The notes: generated by a model from the sequence alone, not told the origin. A stretch of 64,000 bases of DNA from Croceitalea dokdonensis DOKDO 023 (GCF_001306415.1 NZ_LDJX01000004.1:285501-349500); one strand, 5' to 3'; shown: positions 8,756 to 19,416, numbered from the stretch's first letter. A program made the numbers and translations.

Positions 8756-10774
8756 TTATAGATTGATGTAGATATAACCTGATTCTTGGCGCGTAAAGCC
8801 AGTTTCATCTTCATATTCAATGATATAGAAGTAGGTTCCCACAGGTAGTTTGTTGTCTTTATCCACGGTGACCCTACCTTGAGAGGTACCATCAAAAACA
8901 TTACCAGCAGTGCCGTATGCCTTGGTAACAAAGACCAATACCCCCCAACGATTGAATATTTTGACCGTATTGTTTGGGAAATTCTCAATATTCTCAATCC
9001 TTAGCTCATCATGTATGCCGTCATTATTAGGTGTGACCACATTGAATACCGTTATTCTGGAATCCGTTGTTGGAATTAAATCACTGTCCAAATAGTCTGG
9101 TGTTCCGTCATTATCTGCATCATCATTGGCAAAATCACCATCCGAGTTATTGTCCTCATCAATGGTTTCAATCCCATCTCCATCATCATCGGTATCCCTA
9201 TAATCCGGAATATCATCATTATCAGTATCGGGTAAATCAGTTAATGGATCATCTATTTCATCGTTAACGTCCACATCATTGGTCTCAGCACCTTCGTAAC
9301 CGTCGTCCAGGCCATCATTATCTTCATCGTTCCCGGTAAACACCCTATCTGGCAGACCATCTTGGTCAAAATCATGGGCTTCTATATTGTCTGGAACGCC
9401 ATCATCATCGCTATCTTCGTCCACATAGTCCGGAATACCATCACCGTCTGTATCAACGGGGATAATACCAATAGTACCGTCTACTTCATAAGCATCGTCT
9501 ATACCGTTCCCGTTAACATCTTCGCCACTTGGTGGAATATAACCTGCAGTGGTCTGTGCCTCCACATTATCCGGGATACCGTCATTATCGCTGTCAATAT
9601 CCAAATAATCTGGAACACCATCTCCGTCGGTATCCGTTGGGTTGGTTGCTGGGTCATTATCCCCATCAACATTTAAATCCTCAAAACTATCGGCAATACC
9701 GTCGCCATCACTATCTAAATCCGCATTGGCAGAAACAATTATGGTCACGACGGCCGTATCACAATTACCCAAATCGTCACAAATGGTATACTCAAAATTA
9801 TCCGTTCCTTCAAAGCCAGGGTTTGGGGTATAGGTAACCACATCATCAGATGGATCATTGGGCGTACCGTTATCATCATAGTTTACGGTGCCATTGGCAG
9901 GGTCCGTATTGGTAAAAGTTCCGCTGGTTGGGAGGTCATTATCGTTTAAGCTCCAAGGTACGGCAACGGTTTCACCTATATTTGTGGCAACACTATCGTC
10001 AATGGTATCCACAATGGGCAATACATCTATGGTTACCGTTGCTGTACTACAATCCCCTGCACTATTGCACACCGTATAGTCAAAAGTATCGGTACCGTTA
10101 AAATCTGGATTTGGGGTATAGGTTACAATATCATCGGATGGATCATTTGGTGTACCGTTGTCATCAATGGTAATAGTTCCATTGGCCGGATCTGTAGTTT
10201 CTAGGGTGCCTACGGTAGGTATATCCGTATCATTATCAAAAATGGGAACCAGGACAGAATCGTCTTCATTCACCGTAACAACATCATCCACAAGGTTGGC
10301 CGCTTGGTTTAAGCAGACCACGGTAAACCTTGGTAGGGCAATGGAGTTCCCAGCCTTTACAATGGTGGCCACATAACGTTCCACCGCTTGCGTGGCAGTA
10401 ACCGTTGGTTGCTGTTGATCACCAGTTAATGGGGGTGACCAACTAACCGTTGCGTTTGCCGGAACATTGGCAGATATATCCAAAGTAACCTCATTGTCAG
10501 GTGCGTTGCAATTGGTGAGGATAAAATAGCCTGTTGCGTTGGATCCGCAAAGGGTACCATCATACGTGGCAAAATAGACCCCAGGTTGGGTGGCTTCGTA
10601 AAAAGAATCCGTTCCCAGTACATTTGCGGTATCAGAGGCTTCAAACCACTGGTAGTTGTTCTCATCCCCACTACTGGGCGCCTGCAATAAAAACTGGGCA
10701 TTGGAAACAAATGTCCCTAACACTGTAAAAACAATACTAAGAACCAGGGTTTTATATGTAGTGATATGTTTCAA
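8756..10774 (-). CDS. Surface protein with TSP3 repeats and T9SS type B sorting domain
   Basis: A 672-residue secreted protein. Order: signal peptide (1-26, ending VSNAQ); an Ig-like N-terminal region (27-165); two tandem cadherin/VCBS-like domains (about 170-350) with [18 protein letters not shown] and [15 protein letters not shown]; aspartate-rich TSP3-type calcium-binding repeats (about 355-575, such as [19 protein letters not shown]); and a gliding-motility-type C-terminal domain (about 578-672) with the standard [24 protein letters not shown] and [10 protein letters not shown] motifs. The last domain directs T9SS export with type B processing. The immediate downstream gene encodes its probable SprF-like partner. 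It is the third gene of a four-gene unit with gaps of 26, 29 and 11 bases. Confidence 0.9.
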   Translation of the reverse strand: MKHITTYKTLVLSIVFTVLGTFVSNAQFLLQAPSSGDENNYQWFEASDTANVLGTDSFYEATQPGVYFATYDGTLCGSNATGYFILTNCNAPDNEVTLDISANVPANATVSWSPPLTGDQQQPTVTATQAVERYVATIVKAGNSIALPRFTVVCLNQAANLVDDVVTVNEDDSVLVPIFDNDTDIPTVGTLETTDPANGTITIDDNGTPNDPSDDIVTYTPNPDFNGTDTFDYTVCNSAGDCSTATVTIDVLPIVDTIDDSVATNIGETVAVPWSLNDNDLPTSGTFTNTDPANGTVNYDDNGTPNDPSDDVVTYTPNPGFEGTDNFEYTICDDLGNCDTAVVTIIVSANADLDSDGDGIADSFEDLNVDGDNDPATNPTDTDGDGVPDYLDIDSDNDGIPDNVEAQTTAGYIPPSGEDVNGNGIDDAYEVDGTIGIIPVDTDGDGIPDYVDEDSDDDGVPDNIEAHDFDQDGLPDRVFTGNDEDNDGLDDGYEGAETNDVDVNDEIDDPLTDLPDTDNDDIPDYRDTDDDGDGIETIDEDNNSDGDFANDDADNDGTPDYLDSDLIPTTDSRITVFNVVTPNNDGIHDELRIENIENFPNNTVKIFNRWGVLVFVTKAYGTAGNVFDGTSQGRVTVDKDNKLPVGTYFYIIEYEDETGFTRQESGYIYINL

Positions 10775-10803
10775 ATCGATTTGAGGTCGTTGTTGTGATT
10801 AAA

Positions 10804-12588
10804 TTATTTTACTACGAATACAACATTGATCAATGCATTGTAATCCGCAGGTGAATTGTAGATGCGATAGGTTAAAATACCATTGGCATCTATGCTCATA
10901 TTCAATACGTTGGTACCATCCCCAAAAACATCCGGATCGGCAAATGTGACATGATAATCTAGTTCCGTAGCTGCATACGTAGGTATAGTGCCAGCACTAC
11001 TGACAACGGGAGAACCAAATTGCGCGATGTACTGTGCATGCAAATCAATTGTTCTATTTGTTGCAGGGTCTGGTGTTGAAGCATCTATTGCGATGGATGG
11101 TGGATAAAATACTTTTGAAGCTTTTAAAGAGTTTACTTTTCTTAGATTTCCATTAGCATCAGCGGAGACCAATTGGTCCGTATCAGCACTTGCCGGTAAC
11201 GTTCGTACTCTTGCGTTGCCATTTACATCTAGCCGTGCCGCAGCATTGGTAATACCGATACCCACGTTACCGTTATTGGCACTTGAACCAATGGACATAC
11301 GTGTATCTGAAAAGTCAGTTAAAAACTGTATTCCTCCCGTTCCATTGTTTTGGATTTGAACGTCGCCATCAGCACCCGATAACCTACGAATCCTAAAACT
11401 ACGGTCTACGCCATCTTCTGCATGAAAATCCAAGAAGGAAGTTCGATCGCCAGTTCCCAACTCACCAATTTCTATAGCATTTGAAGTATTGATACCTCCC
11501 GATACCGATAAAGTTGCCGTAGGTGCGTTTGTACCAATTCCTACCCTATTATTATCACCACTTACCACCAAGGTGTTGGCGTCAAAATTTAGGTCAAAAT
11601 TGTTTTGGGTCACTGTTCTATCGCCAGTTAGGGTGCCATCTGCCGTATACATGTTATCTCCAGCAGTGGCGGCTAGTTCGGCCAAAGCTCCTTCAACATC
11701 CGCAGCGGTAAAGTTTCCTCCGGCATCCGTGATGCTTACCTCGGCCGCCGTCTGATCGTCCGAACCCAATCCATCAGCGGCAACTTCTATAACATCACCA
11801 TCTGCCTCTACACCTAGAATTTGAGTAAGGGTTCCCGCATTGGTACCACTGCCATAATCATGTAAGCGTACCGTTCCATCATTTTTAAAGGTAGCCGTTT
11901 CACCAAGCAATGTGGGGTCTGTTTCATTGCCAATGGTGGCAATGCTCAACGATTCTCCAATTCCTCCACCTTCGCTTTGATTACGGTGAAAAATAGTTGC
12001 ACCATATGCAAGGCCTGCATTTTGAAATCCTATACCAGTCTCAAGGGCATTGTCCGTTCTGCGAATGGATATTGTATGTCTATTGCCTTGATCAGTATCA
12101 AGCTGTAGACCCCTGGCCAAACCAGTGCCAACATTATTAATATGTAATTTTGAGTTTGGATTCACCAAACCAATACCAACCCTATCGTTATCACCACTTA
12201 CCACCAAGGTGTTGGCATCAAAATTGAGGTCGAAATTGTTCTGGGTAACCGCTCTATCACCAGTTAGAATACCATCTATAGTATAGATATTATCCCCGAA
12301 GCCAGTTATGGTAGAAAGGTCTACACTATTACCGTTTGAAATTTCCAGGTTAGCGGAATTCAATGTAAGTTGTTGACTATCCGTATTGGTGACCCAGCCC
12401 GAACTGGTATAGGTGTATATCCGTTGTTCATCCGTGTTAAACACAGAAGATCCAACATAAACCCCGGTTGCACCGTTCATTTCGGCTGTAGTTAGGTTAG
12501 GCAAACTTGGAAGCGAAGTACCCTCAATCTGTGCACTTGCCGAGACACCAACAATAAACAACCCAATAGCTATTATTACTCTTTTCAT
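10804..12588 (-). CDS. Secreted fibre-like repeat protein, no sorting domain
   Basis: A 594-residue protein with a signal peptide ending SASAQ (1-19). It starts with a short conserved segment (GTSLPSLPNLTTAEMNGATGVYVGSS, in part). A module with LTGDR, then VTQNNFDLNFDANTLVVSG and VGIG appears twice, at about 108-140 and 315-345. The middle carries phage-tail-fibre-like shaft phrases (VGIGTNAPTATLSVSGGI; NVGIGITNAAARLDVNGNAR). The last 100 residues are a beta-sandwich-like domain ending INVVFVVK. Neither a type A nor a type B sorting domain is visible, so its route to the surface is unclear. It sits between the giant repeat protein and the type B protein and is probably co-transcribed with them. 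Function is unknown; a trimeric fibre is inferred. Confidence 0.75.
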   Translation of the reverse strand: MKRVIIAIGLFIVGVSASAQIEGTSLPSLPNLTTAEMNGATGVYVGSSVFNTDEQRIYTYTSSGWVTNTDSQQLTLNSANLEISNGNSVDLSTITGFGDNIYTIDGILTGDRAVTQNNFDLNFDANTLVVSGDNDRVGIGLVNPNSKLHINNVGTGLARGLQLDTDQGNRHTISIRRTDNALETGIGFQNAGLAYGATIFHRNQSEGGGIGESLSIATIGNETDPTLLGETATFKNDGTVRLHDYGSGTNAGTLTQILGVEADGDVIEVAADGLGSDDQTAAEVSITDAGGNFTAADVEGALAELAATAGDNMYTADGTLTGDRTVTQNNFDLNFDANTLVVSGDNNRVGIGTNAPTATLSVSGGINTSNAIEIGELGTGDRTSFLDFHAEDGVDRSFRIRRLSGADGDVQIQNNGTGGIQFLTDFSDTRMSIGSSANNGNVGIGITNAAARLDVNGNARVRTLPASADTDQLVSADANGNLRKVNSLKASKVFYPPSIAIDASTPDPATNRTIDLHAQYIAQFGSPVVSSAGTIPTYAATELDYHVTFADPDVFGDGTNVLNMSIDANGILTYRIYNSPADYNALINVVFVVK

Positions 12589-12614
12589 TCTTTTAGACTG
12601 TGGTTAGTTTTTAC

Positions 12615-15600
12615 TTAAGGAATTAAGATTACCGTGAACATGAACTCTAAATCGATATCGTCTTTCTGCGTACCGCCATTATCACTGTCCCCAATATTGA
12701 CCCTAAATCCTGTTGCCGTCTGGTTATAATAGGTAATCCCAGGGTCGTCATAATTTGTTGTTGTATTTCCAGGGCAGTCACCACCGCAGTCCAAGGTCGA
12801 AAGCTGAATCACGTAGTTGGAATTAGCCAAAGCGGTATCAAAAGTTACTTGATAATCACCTTCATTTATTCTTGTTACCGTAGCTTGGTACAAACTGCTA
12901 TTGCCTGCGTCCACACCAGGGGTACCCACATATTCAATGGCTACTTTTCCCGTGGCATAAATAGATGGCATCGCAACTAGAAAGGCGCCCCCATCTGACC
13001 CAACCGTAATCTGGTTATTGGCTTGAGCACTAACGACATTGGCCGTTTGGGCAGGTCCACCATCTTCGTCCAGATAAGTTATAACGCCCGTGCCGTTATC
13101 CTGGGACAAACTTGTCACCGTTTCATTGATATCCACCGCAGTAATTCCAGGTTCTGAAATTGTTGCAATTCTGTTACCCGCGACCGTATTTGTAACAGCT
13201 ACATCATCATCAGAAAGTGTATTGAGGTTAACGGTGTTTCCTCCTGTAATGCCTAATGTAGTTCCGGAAAGTGTCAACGTTTGGTTATCTGTATTAACAC
13301 TTGATAAGGTCACGGTCTCATTTGGTGCACCATCTTGGGTTAAGGTAAGTGTTGTTCCGTCAAAAGTAAGACCCGTTACGGATTCATTTCCTATGACAGC
13401 ATCAGCATCATCTACATTATCAATATTATCACTAAACCCTGCCGGGATATTCGTAATGTTTGTCCAATCTGGGTTCAATTCAGAATCGTTAACACTAAAC
13501 TCAGTGCCGGTCAAATCCAGACCAGTACCCGCAGTATACTGTGTGTCGGTATCGATTTCCGCTGCGATGTCGGCCAAGGCGAGGGTCACCGTGTTTCCGT
13601 CACTGTCGGTGATGATAAGGTTGGTGCCGTCCTCCGTTAAGCTGGTGTTCGTGGTGTTGGTGTCCAAACCAGAAGTGGCAACTTCAATAACATCACCATC
13701 GGCGTCTACGGCAAGAAGATTGGTGGCCGTACCCGTATATGCCCCCGTACCATAGCCCCCAAAGTGATGCTGGCCAAGGCCGGTATGGATACTGTAAACA
13801 TTGGCATTGGTGCCAGAGGTACTTGGAACTACGTCCTCAATCTTTAACCCATATTTTGAGTTGATGTTGGGATTTGGAGATGTAAACGCACTACCACGAA
13901 CATGAACCCCATACATATTGTTTACACTGGCACCTGAAGCGGTATTCGCAACAATGGCGTTTGCATCATAGACCTTTGCGTTGGTAATAGTGCCACTGTA
14001 ACCGTCACGTACCAAGAACAAACCATCAGAGCTGACCATTTTTCCAATGGAACCGGAACCTTGTTCGGCAATGGCATAGGGCATTATAGCACGCAAATTT
14101 GTGGCGTTTCCGGTACCTTGGTATTTTACATCCAAATAGGCGCCGTTCATCTCCACATTGGCATTACCGGTTGCATTGAGCAGTTCCGTATAAAAACCGG
14201 TTGGCACGGTTCCCGTTTTATCATTGACCGTTACAAGGCCGGGGTCCCCACCAGCCCCAAAATTGGGCAACGTATTATCATCTGTAATGGCCAACTGTCC
14301 GTTCTCGGTCAAGTATACATAGCGGTTATAGGTGTCCGCCAAGAATACGTTTTCAATAGCATTATCCCCGTCAGCCGTGGTTACGGGACGCCATTCGAAC
14401 CTATCGTTTAGGGCATTAATGGCATCTTCAACGGTCAACTCATCATTGGTATCCCCATCAATATCAATGGGCGTCGTTAAATTAACCTCCGTGCCTTCCT
14501 GGTCGTCAGTATCAATGTCGGCCAAGGCAAGCGTCACCGTATTGCCATCGCTGTCCGTAATGATAAGGTTGGTGCCGTCCTCGGTCAGGCTGGTGTTCGT
14601 GGTGTTGGTGTCGACTCCGCTGGTAATGTCCGCCAAGGCCACAGTTACCGTACCGCCGTCCGTGTCCGTGATGACCAGGTCGGTGCCCACAACTGCAAAG
14701 GTGGCGTTCGTTGTATTCGTGTCGGTTTCCGCTGCGATGTCAGCCAAGGCCAAGCTCACCGTATTGCCGTCACTGTCCGTGAGGATAAGGTCGGTGCCGT
14801 CCTCCGTTAAGCTGGTGTTCGTGGTGTTGGTATCGACTCCGCTGGTAATGTCCGCCAAAGCGACCGTTACCGTTCCGCCGTCCGTGTCCGTGATGACCAA
14901 GTCGGTGCCCACGACTGCAAAGGTGGCGTTGGTGATGTTCGTATCCGTGTCAATCTCAGCGGCCAAATCCGCAAGGGCAAGGGTCACCGTGTTGCCGTCA
15001 CTGTCCGTGAGGATAAGGTTGGTGCCGTCCTCCGTTAAGCTGGTGTTCGTGGTATTGGTGTCGACTCCACTGGTGATGTCCGCCAAGGCAACCGTTACCG
15101 TACCGCCATCCGTGTCCGTGATCACGAGGTCCGTGCCTACGACCGCGAAGGTGGCGTTGGTGATGTTCGTATCCGTATCAATCTCAGCGGCCAAATCCGC
15201 AAGGGCAAGGGTCACCGTGTTGCCGTCACTGTCCGTGAGGATAAGGTTGGTGCCGTCCTCGGTCAGGCTGGTGTTCGTGGTGTTGGTGTCGACTCCACTG
15301 GTGATGTCCGCCAGAGCGACCGTTACCGTTCCGCCGTCCGTGTCCGTGATGACCAAGTCGGTGCCCACGACCGCGAAGGTGGCGTTGGTGATGTTCGTAT
15401 CCGTATCAATCTCGGCGGCCAAATCCGCAAGGGCCAAGGTCACCGTGTTGCCATCGCTGTCCGTGATGATAAGGTTCGTGCCGTCCTCCGTTAAACTGGT
15501 GTTCGTGGTGTTGGTGTCGACTCCACTGGTGATGTCCGCCAAGGCAACCGTTACCGTACCGCCGTCCGTGTCGGTGATGACGAGGTCGGTGCCCACAACT

Positions 15601-18600
15601 GCAAAGGTGGCGTTGGTGATGTTTGTATCCGTGTCAATTTCGGCGGCCAAATCCGCAAGGGCCAGGGTCACCGTGTTGCCATCGCTGTCCGTGATGATAA
15701 GGTCGGTGCCGTCCTCGGTCAGGCTGGTGTTCGTGGTGTTGGTGTCGACTCCACTGGTGATGTCCGCCAAGGCAACCGTTACCGTACCGCCATCCGTGTC
15801 CGTGATGACCAGGTCGGTGCCCACAACTGCAAAGGTGGCATTGGTGATGTTCGTATCCGTGTCAATTTCGGCGGCCAAATCCGTAAGGGCCAGGGTCACC
15901 GTGTTGCCATCGCTGTCCGTGAGGATAAGGTCGGTGCCGTCCTCCGTTAAGCTGGTGTTCGTGGTGTTGGTATCGACTCCACTAGTGATGTCCGCCAAGG
16001 CGACCGTTACCGTACCGCCATCCGTGTCCGTGATGACCAAATCGGTGCCTACGACCGCGAAGGTCGCGTTCGTTGTATTCGTATCGGTTTCCGCTGCGAT
16101 GTCGGCCAAGGCCAGGGTCACCGTGTTGCCGTCACTGTCCGTGAGGATAAGGTCCGTGCCGTCCTCGATTAGGCTGGTGTTCGTGGTGTTCGTGTCAACT
16201 CCGCTGGTAATGTCCGCCAAAGCGACCGTTACCGTACCTCCGGCAGTGTCCGTGATCACCAAATCGGTGCCTACGACCGCGAAGGTGGCATTCGTTGTAT
16301 TTGTGTCGGTTTCTGCTGCGATGTCGGCCAAGGCAAGCGTCACCGTGTTTCCATCGCTGTCCGTGATGATAAGATTGGTGCCGTCCTCGGTCAAGCTGGT
16401 GTTCGTGGTGTTGGTGTCAACTCCGCTGGTGATGTCCGCCAGAGCGACCGTTACCGTACCGCCGTCCGTGTCCGTGATTACCAAGTCGGTGCCAACGACC
16501 GCAAAGGTGGCGTTGGTGATGTTCGTGTCCGTATCAATTTCCGCGGCTAAATCCGCAAGAGCCAAGGTCACCGTGTTGCCGTCACTGTCCGTGAGGATAA
16601 GGTCGGTGCCGTCCTCGGTCAGGCTGGTGTTCGTGCTGTTGGTGTCCGTTCCTCCTGCGATGTCCGCCAAAGGCACTGTAACTGTATTCCCATCCTGAAT
16701 GGATATTTCCAGATTCGCCCCATTCACCTGAAAGTTCTGTAGGTTCTGGTCATCCGTATCTGTTGCAGCAGCCAAAGCCCCCAAGGATACGCTAAGCACA
16801 TTTCCGTCAGAATCTTCCAATTCTAAATCTGAACCACTGATTTCCAGTCTATCGTTAGTTGTGTTGGTATCAATTTCCGCTGCGATGTCGGCCAGGGCAA
16901 GCGTCACCGTGTTTCCATCGCTGTCCGTGAGGATAAGGTTCGTGCCGTCCTCCGTTAAGCTGGTGTTCGTGGTGTTGGTGTCGACTCCGCTGGTAATGTC
17001 CGCCAGAGCGACCGTTACCGTACCACCGTCCGTGTCCGTAATCACGAGGTCCGTGCCTACGACCGCAAAGGTCGCATTGGTGATGTTCGTATCCGTATCA
17101 ATCTCAGCGGCCAAATCCGCAAGGGCCAGGGTCACCGTATTGCCATCGCTGTCCGTGATGATAAGGTCGGTGCCGTCCTCGGTCAAGCTGGTGTTCGTGG
17201 TGTTCGTGTCAACTCCGCTGGTAATGTCCGCCAAAGCGACCGTTACCGTACCGCCGGCAGTGTCCGTTATGACGAGGTCGGTGCCAACGACTGCGAAGGT
17301 GGCATTGGTGATGTTCGTGTCCGTGTCAATTTCGGCGGCCAAATCAGCCAAGGCGAGGGTCACCATGTTTCCGTCACTGTCGGTGAGGATAAGGTTGGTG
17401 CCGTCTTCGGTCAGGCTGGCGTTCGTGGTGTTGGTATCGACTCCACTGGTGATGTCCGCCAAGGCGACCGTTACCGTACCGCCGTCCGTGTCCGTGATTA
17501 CCAAGTCGGTGCCAACGACCGCAAAGGTGGCGTTGGTGATGTTCGTGTCCGTATCAATTTCCGCGGCTAAATCCGCAAGAGCCAAGGTCACCGTGTTGCC
17601 GTCACTGTCCGTGATGATGAGGTCGGTGCCGTCCTCGGTCAGGCTGGTGTTCGTGGTGTTGGTGTCGACTCCGCTGGTGATGTCGGCCAACGCCACAGTT
17701 ACCGTACCGCCGTCCGTGTCCGTGATCACAAGGTCCGTGCCGACTACCGCGAAAGTTGCGTTGGTGATGTTCGTGTCCGTATCAATTTCGGCGGCCAAAT
17801 CCGCAAGGGCCAGGGTCACCGTGTTGCCGTCACTGTCCGTGAGGATAAGGTTGGTGCCGTCCTCGGTCAGGCTGGTGTTCGTGGTGTTGGTGTTGACTCC
17901 GCTGGTAATGTCCGCCAAGGCCACAGTTACCGTACCACCGTCCGTGTCCGTGATGACCAGGTCGGTGCCCACAACTGCAAAGGTGGCATTCGTTGTATTC
18001 GTATCGGTTTCCGCTGCGATGTCGGCCAAGGCCAAGGTCACCGTATTACCGTCACTGTCCGTGAGGATAAGGTTGGTGCCGTCCTCCGTTAAACTGGTGT
18101 TTGTGGTGTTGGTGTCAACTCCGCTGGTAATGTCGGCCAAAGCGACCGTTACCGTTCCGCCGTCCGTGTCCGTGATGACGAGGTCGGTGCCTACGACCGC
18201 AAAAGTCGCGTTCGTTGTATCCGTATCAATTTCCGCGGCCAAATCCGCAAGGGCGAGGGTCACCGTGTTGCCATCGCTGTCCGTGAGGATAAGGTTGGTG
18301 CCGTCCTCCGTTAAGCTTGTGTTCGTGGTGTTGGTGTCGACTCCGTTGGTGATGTCCGCCAAGGCGACCGTTACCGTACCACCGTCCGTGTCCGTGATGA
18401 CCAGGTCGGTGCCCACAACTGCAAAGGTGGCGTTGGTGATGTTTGTATCCGTATCAATTTCCGCGGCCAAATCCGCAAGAGCCAAGGTCACCGTGTTGCC
18501 GTCACTGTCCGTGAGGATAAGGTTGGTGCCGTCCTCCGTTAAGCTGGTGTTCGTGGTGTTGGTGTTTATTATGGATGATAAAGCAGCTATATCCACCCTA

Positions 18601-19076
18601 AATTCAGAGCCATCACTATCGGTTATTACCAATTCACCCATAGCAGAGTCGGCCGAAAAATCGACTATGACGGTGTTGGTATCGGTAAAAGAATCCCTAA
18701 GCGACGATAAATCTACATCTACGCTCGCACTGTTTTCCAAGTCTAAAGTGAGGATATTGGTAGCGTCATCAAAAGCGAAACCCACTAACTGCTGATTATC
18801 TCGGTCTGTGAATTCCCAAGAATCCCCATCCCAATAGAATACAGTTCCAGTATCGGTGTTTACGTAAAGGTCACCTAAATCTGCGCCCGTTGGACTTATA
18901 CTTCCGGCGGTGGAAACATCAGTTCCACTTAAGACTTCACAATTGCACTGGTCTTGTAAGGTAACTGTAGTTTGTGCTATGGCGTTTAAACTAAAAAGCA
19001 TGCAGGCAAGGGCTACAAGTGTATACTTTTTAGTATGTAAGATTCTATACTCCATCTTAGGCTTAATTATTGTCAT
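12615..19076 (-). CDS. Giant 2153-residue secreted repeat protein
   Basis: The signal peptide ends LNAIAQ. Translation could start at 19076 or at the ATG at 19055, which gives a neater signal peptide (MEYRILHTKK...). Residues about 36-170 contain LYVNTDTGTVFYWDGDSWEF. Residues about 170-1520 are 74- or 76-residue units, each pairing SLTEDGT(N/D)LI(L/I)TDSDGN with TFAVVGTDLVITDTDGGTV; I count 16 of the second half and 18 of the first in the array, plus one further first-half unit near residue 1800. A divergent insert breaks the array at about 735-812. The C-terminal 600 residues hold a fibre/collar-like region and a final beta-sandwich (DYQVTFDTALANSNYVIQL). No type A or B T9SS sorting domain is visible. 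It is the first gene of the unit ending with PorP/SprF. A structural fibre or adhesin is likely. Confidence 0.82.
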   Translation of the reverse strand: MTIIKPKMEYRILHTKKYTLVALACMLFSLNAIAQTTVTLQDQCNCEVLSGTDVSTAGSISPTGADLGDLYVNTDTGTVFYWDGDSWEFTDRDNQQLVGFAFDDATNILTLDLENSASVDVDLSSLRDSFTDTNTVIVDFSADSAMGELVITDSDGSEFRVDIAALSSIINTNTTNTSLTEDGTNLILTDSDGNTVTLALADLAAEIDTDTNITNATFAVVGTDLVITDTDGGTVTVALADITNGVDTNTTNTSLTEDGTNLILTDSDGNTVTLALADLAAEIDTDTTNATFAVVGTDLVITDTDGGTVTVALADITSGVDTNTTNTSLTEDGTNLILTDSDGNTVTLALADIAAETDTNTTNATFAVVGTDLVITDTDGGTVTVALADITSGVNTNTTNTSLTEDGTNLILTDSDGNTVTLALADLAAEIDTDTNITNATFAVVGTDLVITDTDGGTVTVALADITSGVDTNTTNTSLTEDGTDLIITDSDGNTVTLALADLAAEIDTDTNITNATFAVVGTDLVITDTDGGTVTVALADITSGVDTNTTNASLTEDGTNLILTDSDGNMVTLALADLAAEIDTDTNITNATFAVVGTDLVITDTAGGTVTVALADITSGVDTNTTNTSLTEDGTDLIITDSDGNTVTLALADLAAEIDTDTNITNATFAVVGTDLVITDTDGGTVTVALADITSGVDTNTTNTSLTEDGTNLILTDSDGNTVTLALADIAAEIDTNTTNDRLEISGSDLELEDSDGNVLSVSLGALAAATDTDDQNLQNFQVNGANLEISIQDGNTVTVPLADIAGGTDTNSTNTSLTEDGTDLILTDSDGNTVTLALADLAAEIDTDTNITNATFAVVGTDLVITDTDGGTVTVALADITSGVDTNTTNTSLTEDGTNLIITDSDGNTVTLALADIAAETDTNTTNATFAVVGTDLVITDTAGGTVTVALADITSGVDTNTTNTSLIEDGTDLILTDSDGNTVTLALADIAAETDTNTTNATFAVVGTDLVITDTDGGTVTVALADITSGVDTNTTNTSLTEDGTDLILTDSDGNTVTLALTDLAAEIDTDTNITNATFAVVGTDLVITDTDGGTVTVALADITSGVDTNTTNTSLTEDGTDLIITDSDGNTVTLALADLAAEIDTDTNITNATFAVVGTDLVITDTDGGTVTVALADITSGVDTNTTNTSLTEDGTNLIITDSDGNTVTLALADLAAEIDTDTNITNATFAVVGTDLVITDTDGGTVTVALADITSGVDTNTTNTSLTEDGTNLILTDSDGNTVTLALADLAAEIDTDTNITNATFAVVGTDLVITDTDGGTVTVALADITSGVDTNTTNTSLTEDGTNLILTDSDGNTVTLALADLAAEIDTDTNITNATFAVVGTDLVITDTDGGTVTVALADITSGVDTNTTNTSLTEDGTDLILTDSDGNTVSLALADIAAETDTNTTNATFAVVGTDLVITDTDGGTVTVALADITSGVDTNTTNTSLTEDGTNLIITDSDGNTVTLALADIDTDDQEGTEVNLTTPIDIDGDTNDELTVEDAINALNDRFEWRPVTTADGDNAIENVFLADTYNRYVYLTENGQLAITDDNTLPNFGAGGDPGLVTVNDKTGTVPTGFYTELLNATGNANVEMNGAYLDVKYQGTGNATNLRAIMPYAIAEQGSGSIGKMVSSDGLFLVRDGYSGTITNAKVYDANAIVANTASGASVNNMYGVHVRGSAFTSPNPNINSKYGLKIEDVVPSTSGTNANVYSIHTGLGQHHFGGYGTGAYTGTATNLLAVDADGDVIEVATSGLDTNTTNTSLTEDGTNLIITDSDGNTVTLALADIAAEIDTDTQYTAGTGLDLTGTEFSVNDSELNPDWTNITNIPAGFSDNIDNVDDADAVIGNESVTGLTFDGTTLTLTQDGAPNETVTLSSVNTDNQTLTLSGTTLGITGGNTVNLNTLSDDDVAVTNTVAGNRIATISEPGITAVDINETVTSLSQDNGTGVITYLDEDGGPAQTANVVSAQANNQITVGSDGGAFLVAMPSIYATGKVAIEYVGTPGVDAGNSSLYQATVTRINEGDYQVTFDTALANSNYVIQLSTLDCGGDCPGNTTTNYDDPGITYYNQTATGFRVNIGDSDNGGTQKDDIDLEFMFTVILIP
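14510..18565 (-). repeat. Intragenic tandem array, 222/228-bp units
   Basis: About 4.1 kb inside the 2153-residue gene is made of direct repeats with 228-bp (76-residue) or 222-bp (74-residue) period. For example, the same junction recurs at 14611, 14833, 15061 and 15289. The two lengths differ by the presence of an extra two residues in the linker (DTDTNI-T versus DTNT-T). Units are nearly identical, with synonymous changes mixed between units, and are much richer in G+C than the flanks. Unit number could change by recombination. Confidence 0.92.
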
Positions 19077-19137
19077 TTTTAATTTGCAGTACCATTCAAC
19101 CTTGTTTTCACTTTAGGTGAAATATGACTACACTCTA

Positions 19138-19145
19138 CAAAATTA
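19138..19145 (-). promoter_or_regulatory. Candidate -7 element for the giant repeat gene unit
   Basis: TAATTTTG on the minus strand matches TAnnTTTG and would give a leader of about 55 bases before 19076. No TTG lies at the expected -33 distance, so support is limited. Confidence 0.3.
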
Positions 19146-19360
19146 ATTTTAAGCCAACCGGTAGAAAATAATTGTTGTGTATCTATAAAATGGCAACGTC
19201 TAGGAACTAAAAGATGAAGTCAACCTAAACCCAAACCGTGTATTTAATCGATATTCTAAGGTATATCAACAGATTGCGGGAAACCGTTATTTTCAATATG
19301 AAAGAATTTACTTACTTGTTTGTGTTTAAATAAGCCTCCAAAAGGAACGTAATAAAACAA

Positions 19361-19392
19361 AAATCCCAATGAAAATAGATTCATTGGGATTT
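19361..19392 (-). terminator. Intrinsic terminator after the PorE-like gene
   Basis: AAATCCCAATGAA and TTCATTGGGATTT form a perfect 13-bp stem with a 6-base loop. It lies 24 bases past the stop at 19417 on the minus strand, with A/T-rich flanks on both sides, and separates the two surface-protein units. Confidence 0.8.
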
Positions 19393-19416
19393 AATAAGTA
19401 ATACACTATTTAGTGT

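Larger units (their letters stand above)
19077..19416. other. Intergenic region between the two surface-protein units
   Basis: No gene is seen in these 340 bases. They hold the terminator of the PorE-like gene (19361-19392) and, nearer the giant gene, a weak minus-strand -7 element (19138-19145). The rest is A+T-rich with no repeat that I can see. Confidence 0.6.

Noticed and set aside
14332-16698. A 788-codon open frame on the plus strand
   Set aside because: It is the antisense of the 222/228-bp repeats in the 2153-residue gene. The repeat keeps the opposite frame open in every unit; the product is a low-complexity Val/Ser-rich repeat without a signal peptide or family match.
14510-18565. 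A CRISPR-like regular repeat array
   Set aside because: The units are directly adjacent with no unique spacers, keep a reading frame and lie in a protein gene; there are no cas genes.
16861-18795. A 644-codon open frame on the plus strand
   Set aside because: Same cause: antisense of the repeats in the 2153-residue gene, separated from the previous one only by the divergent insert in the array.
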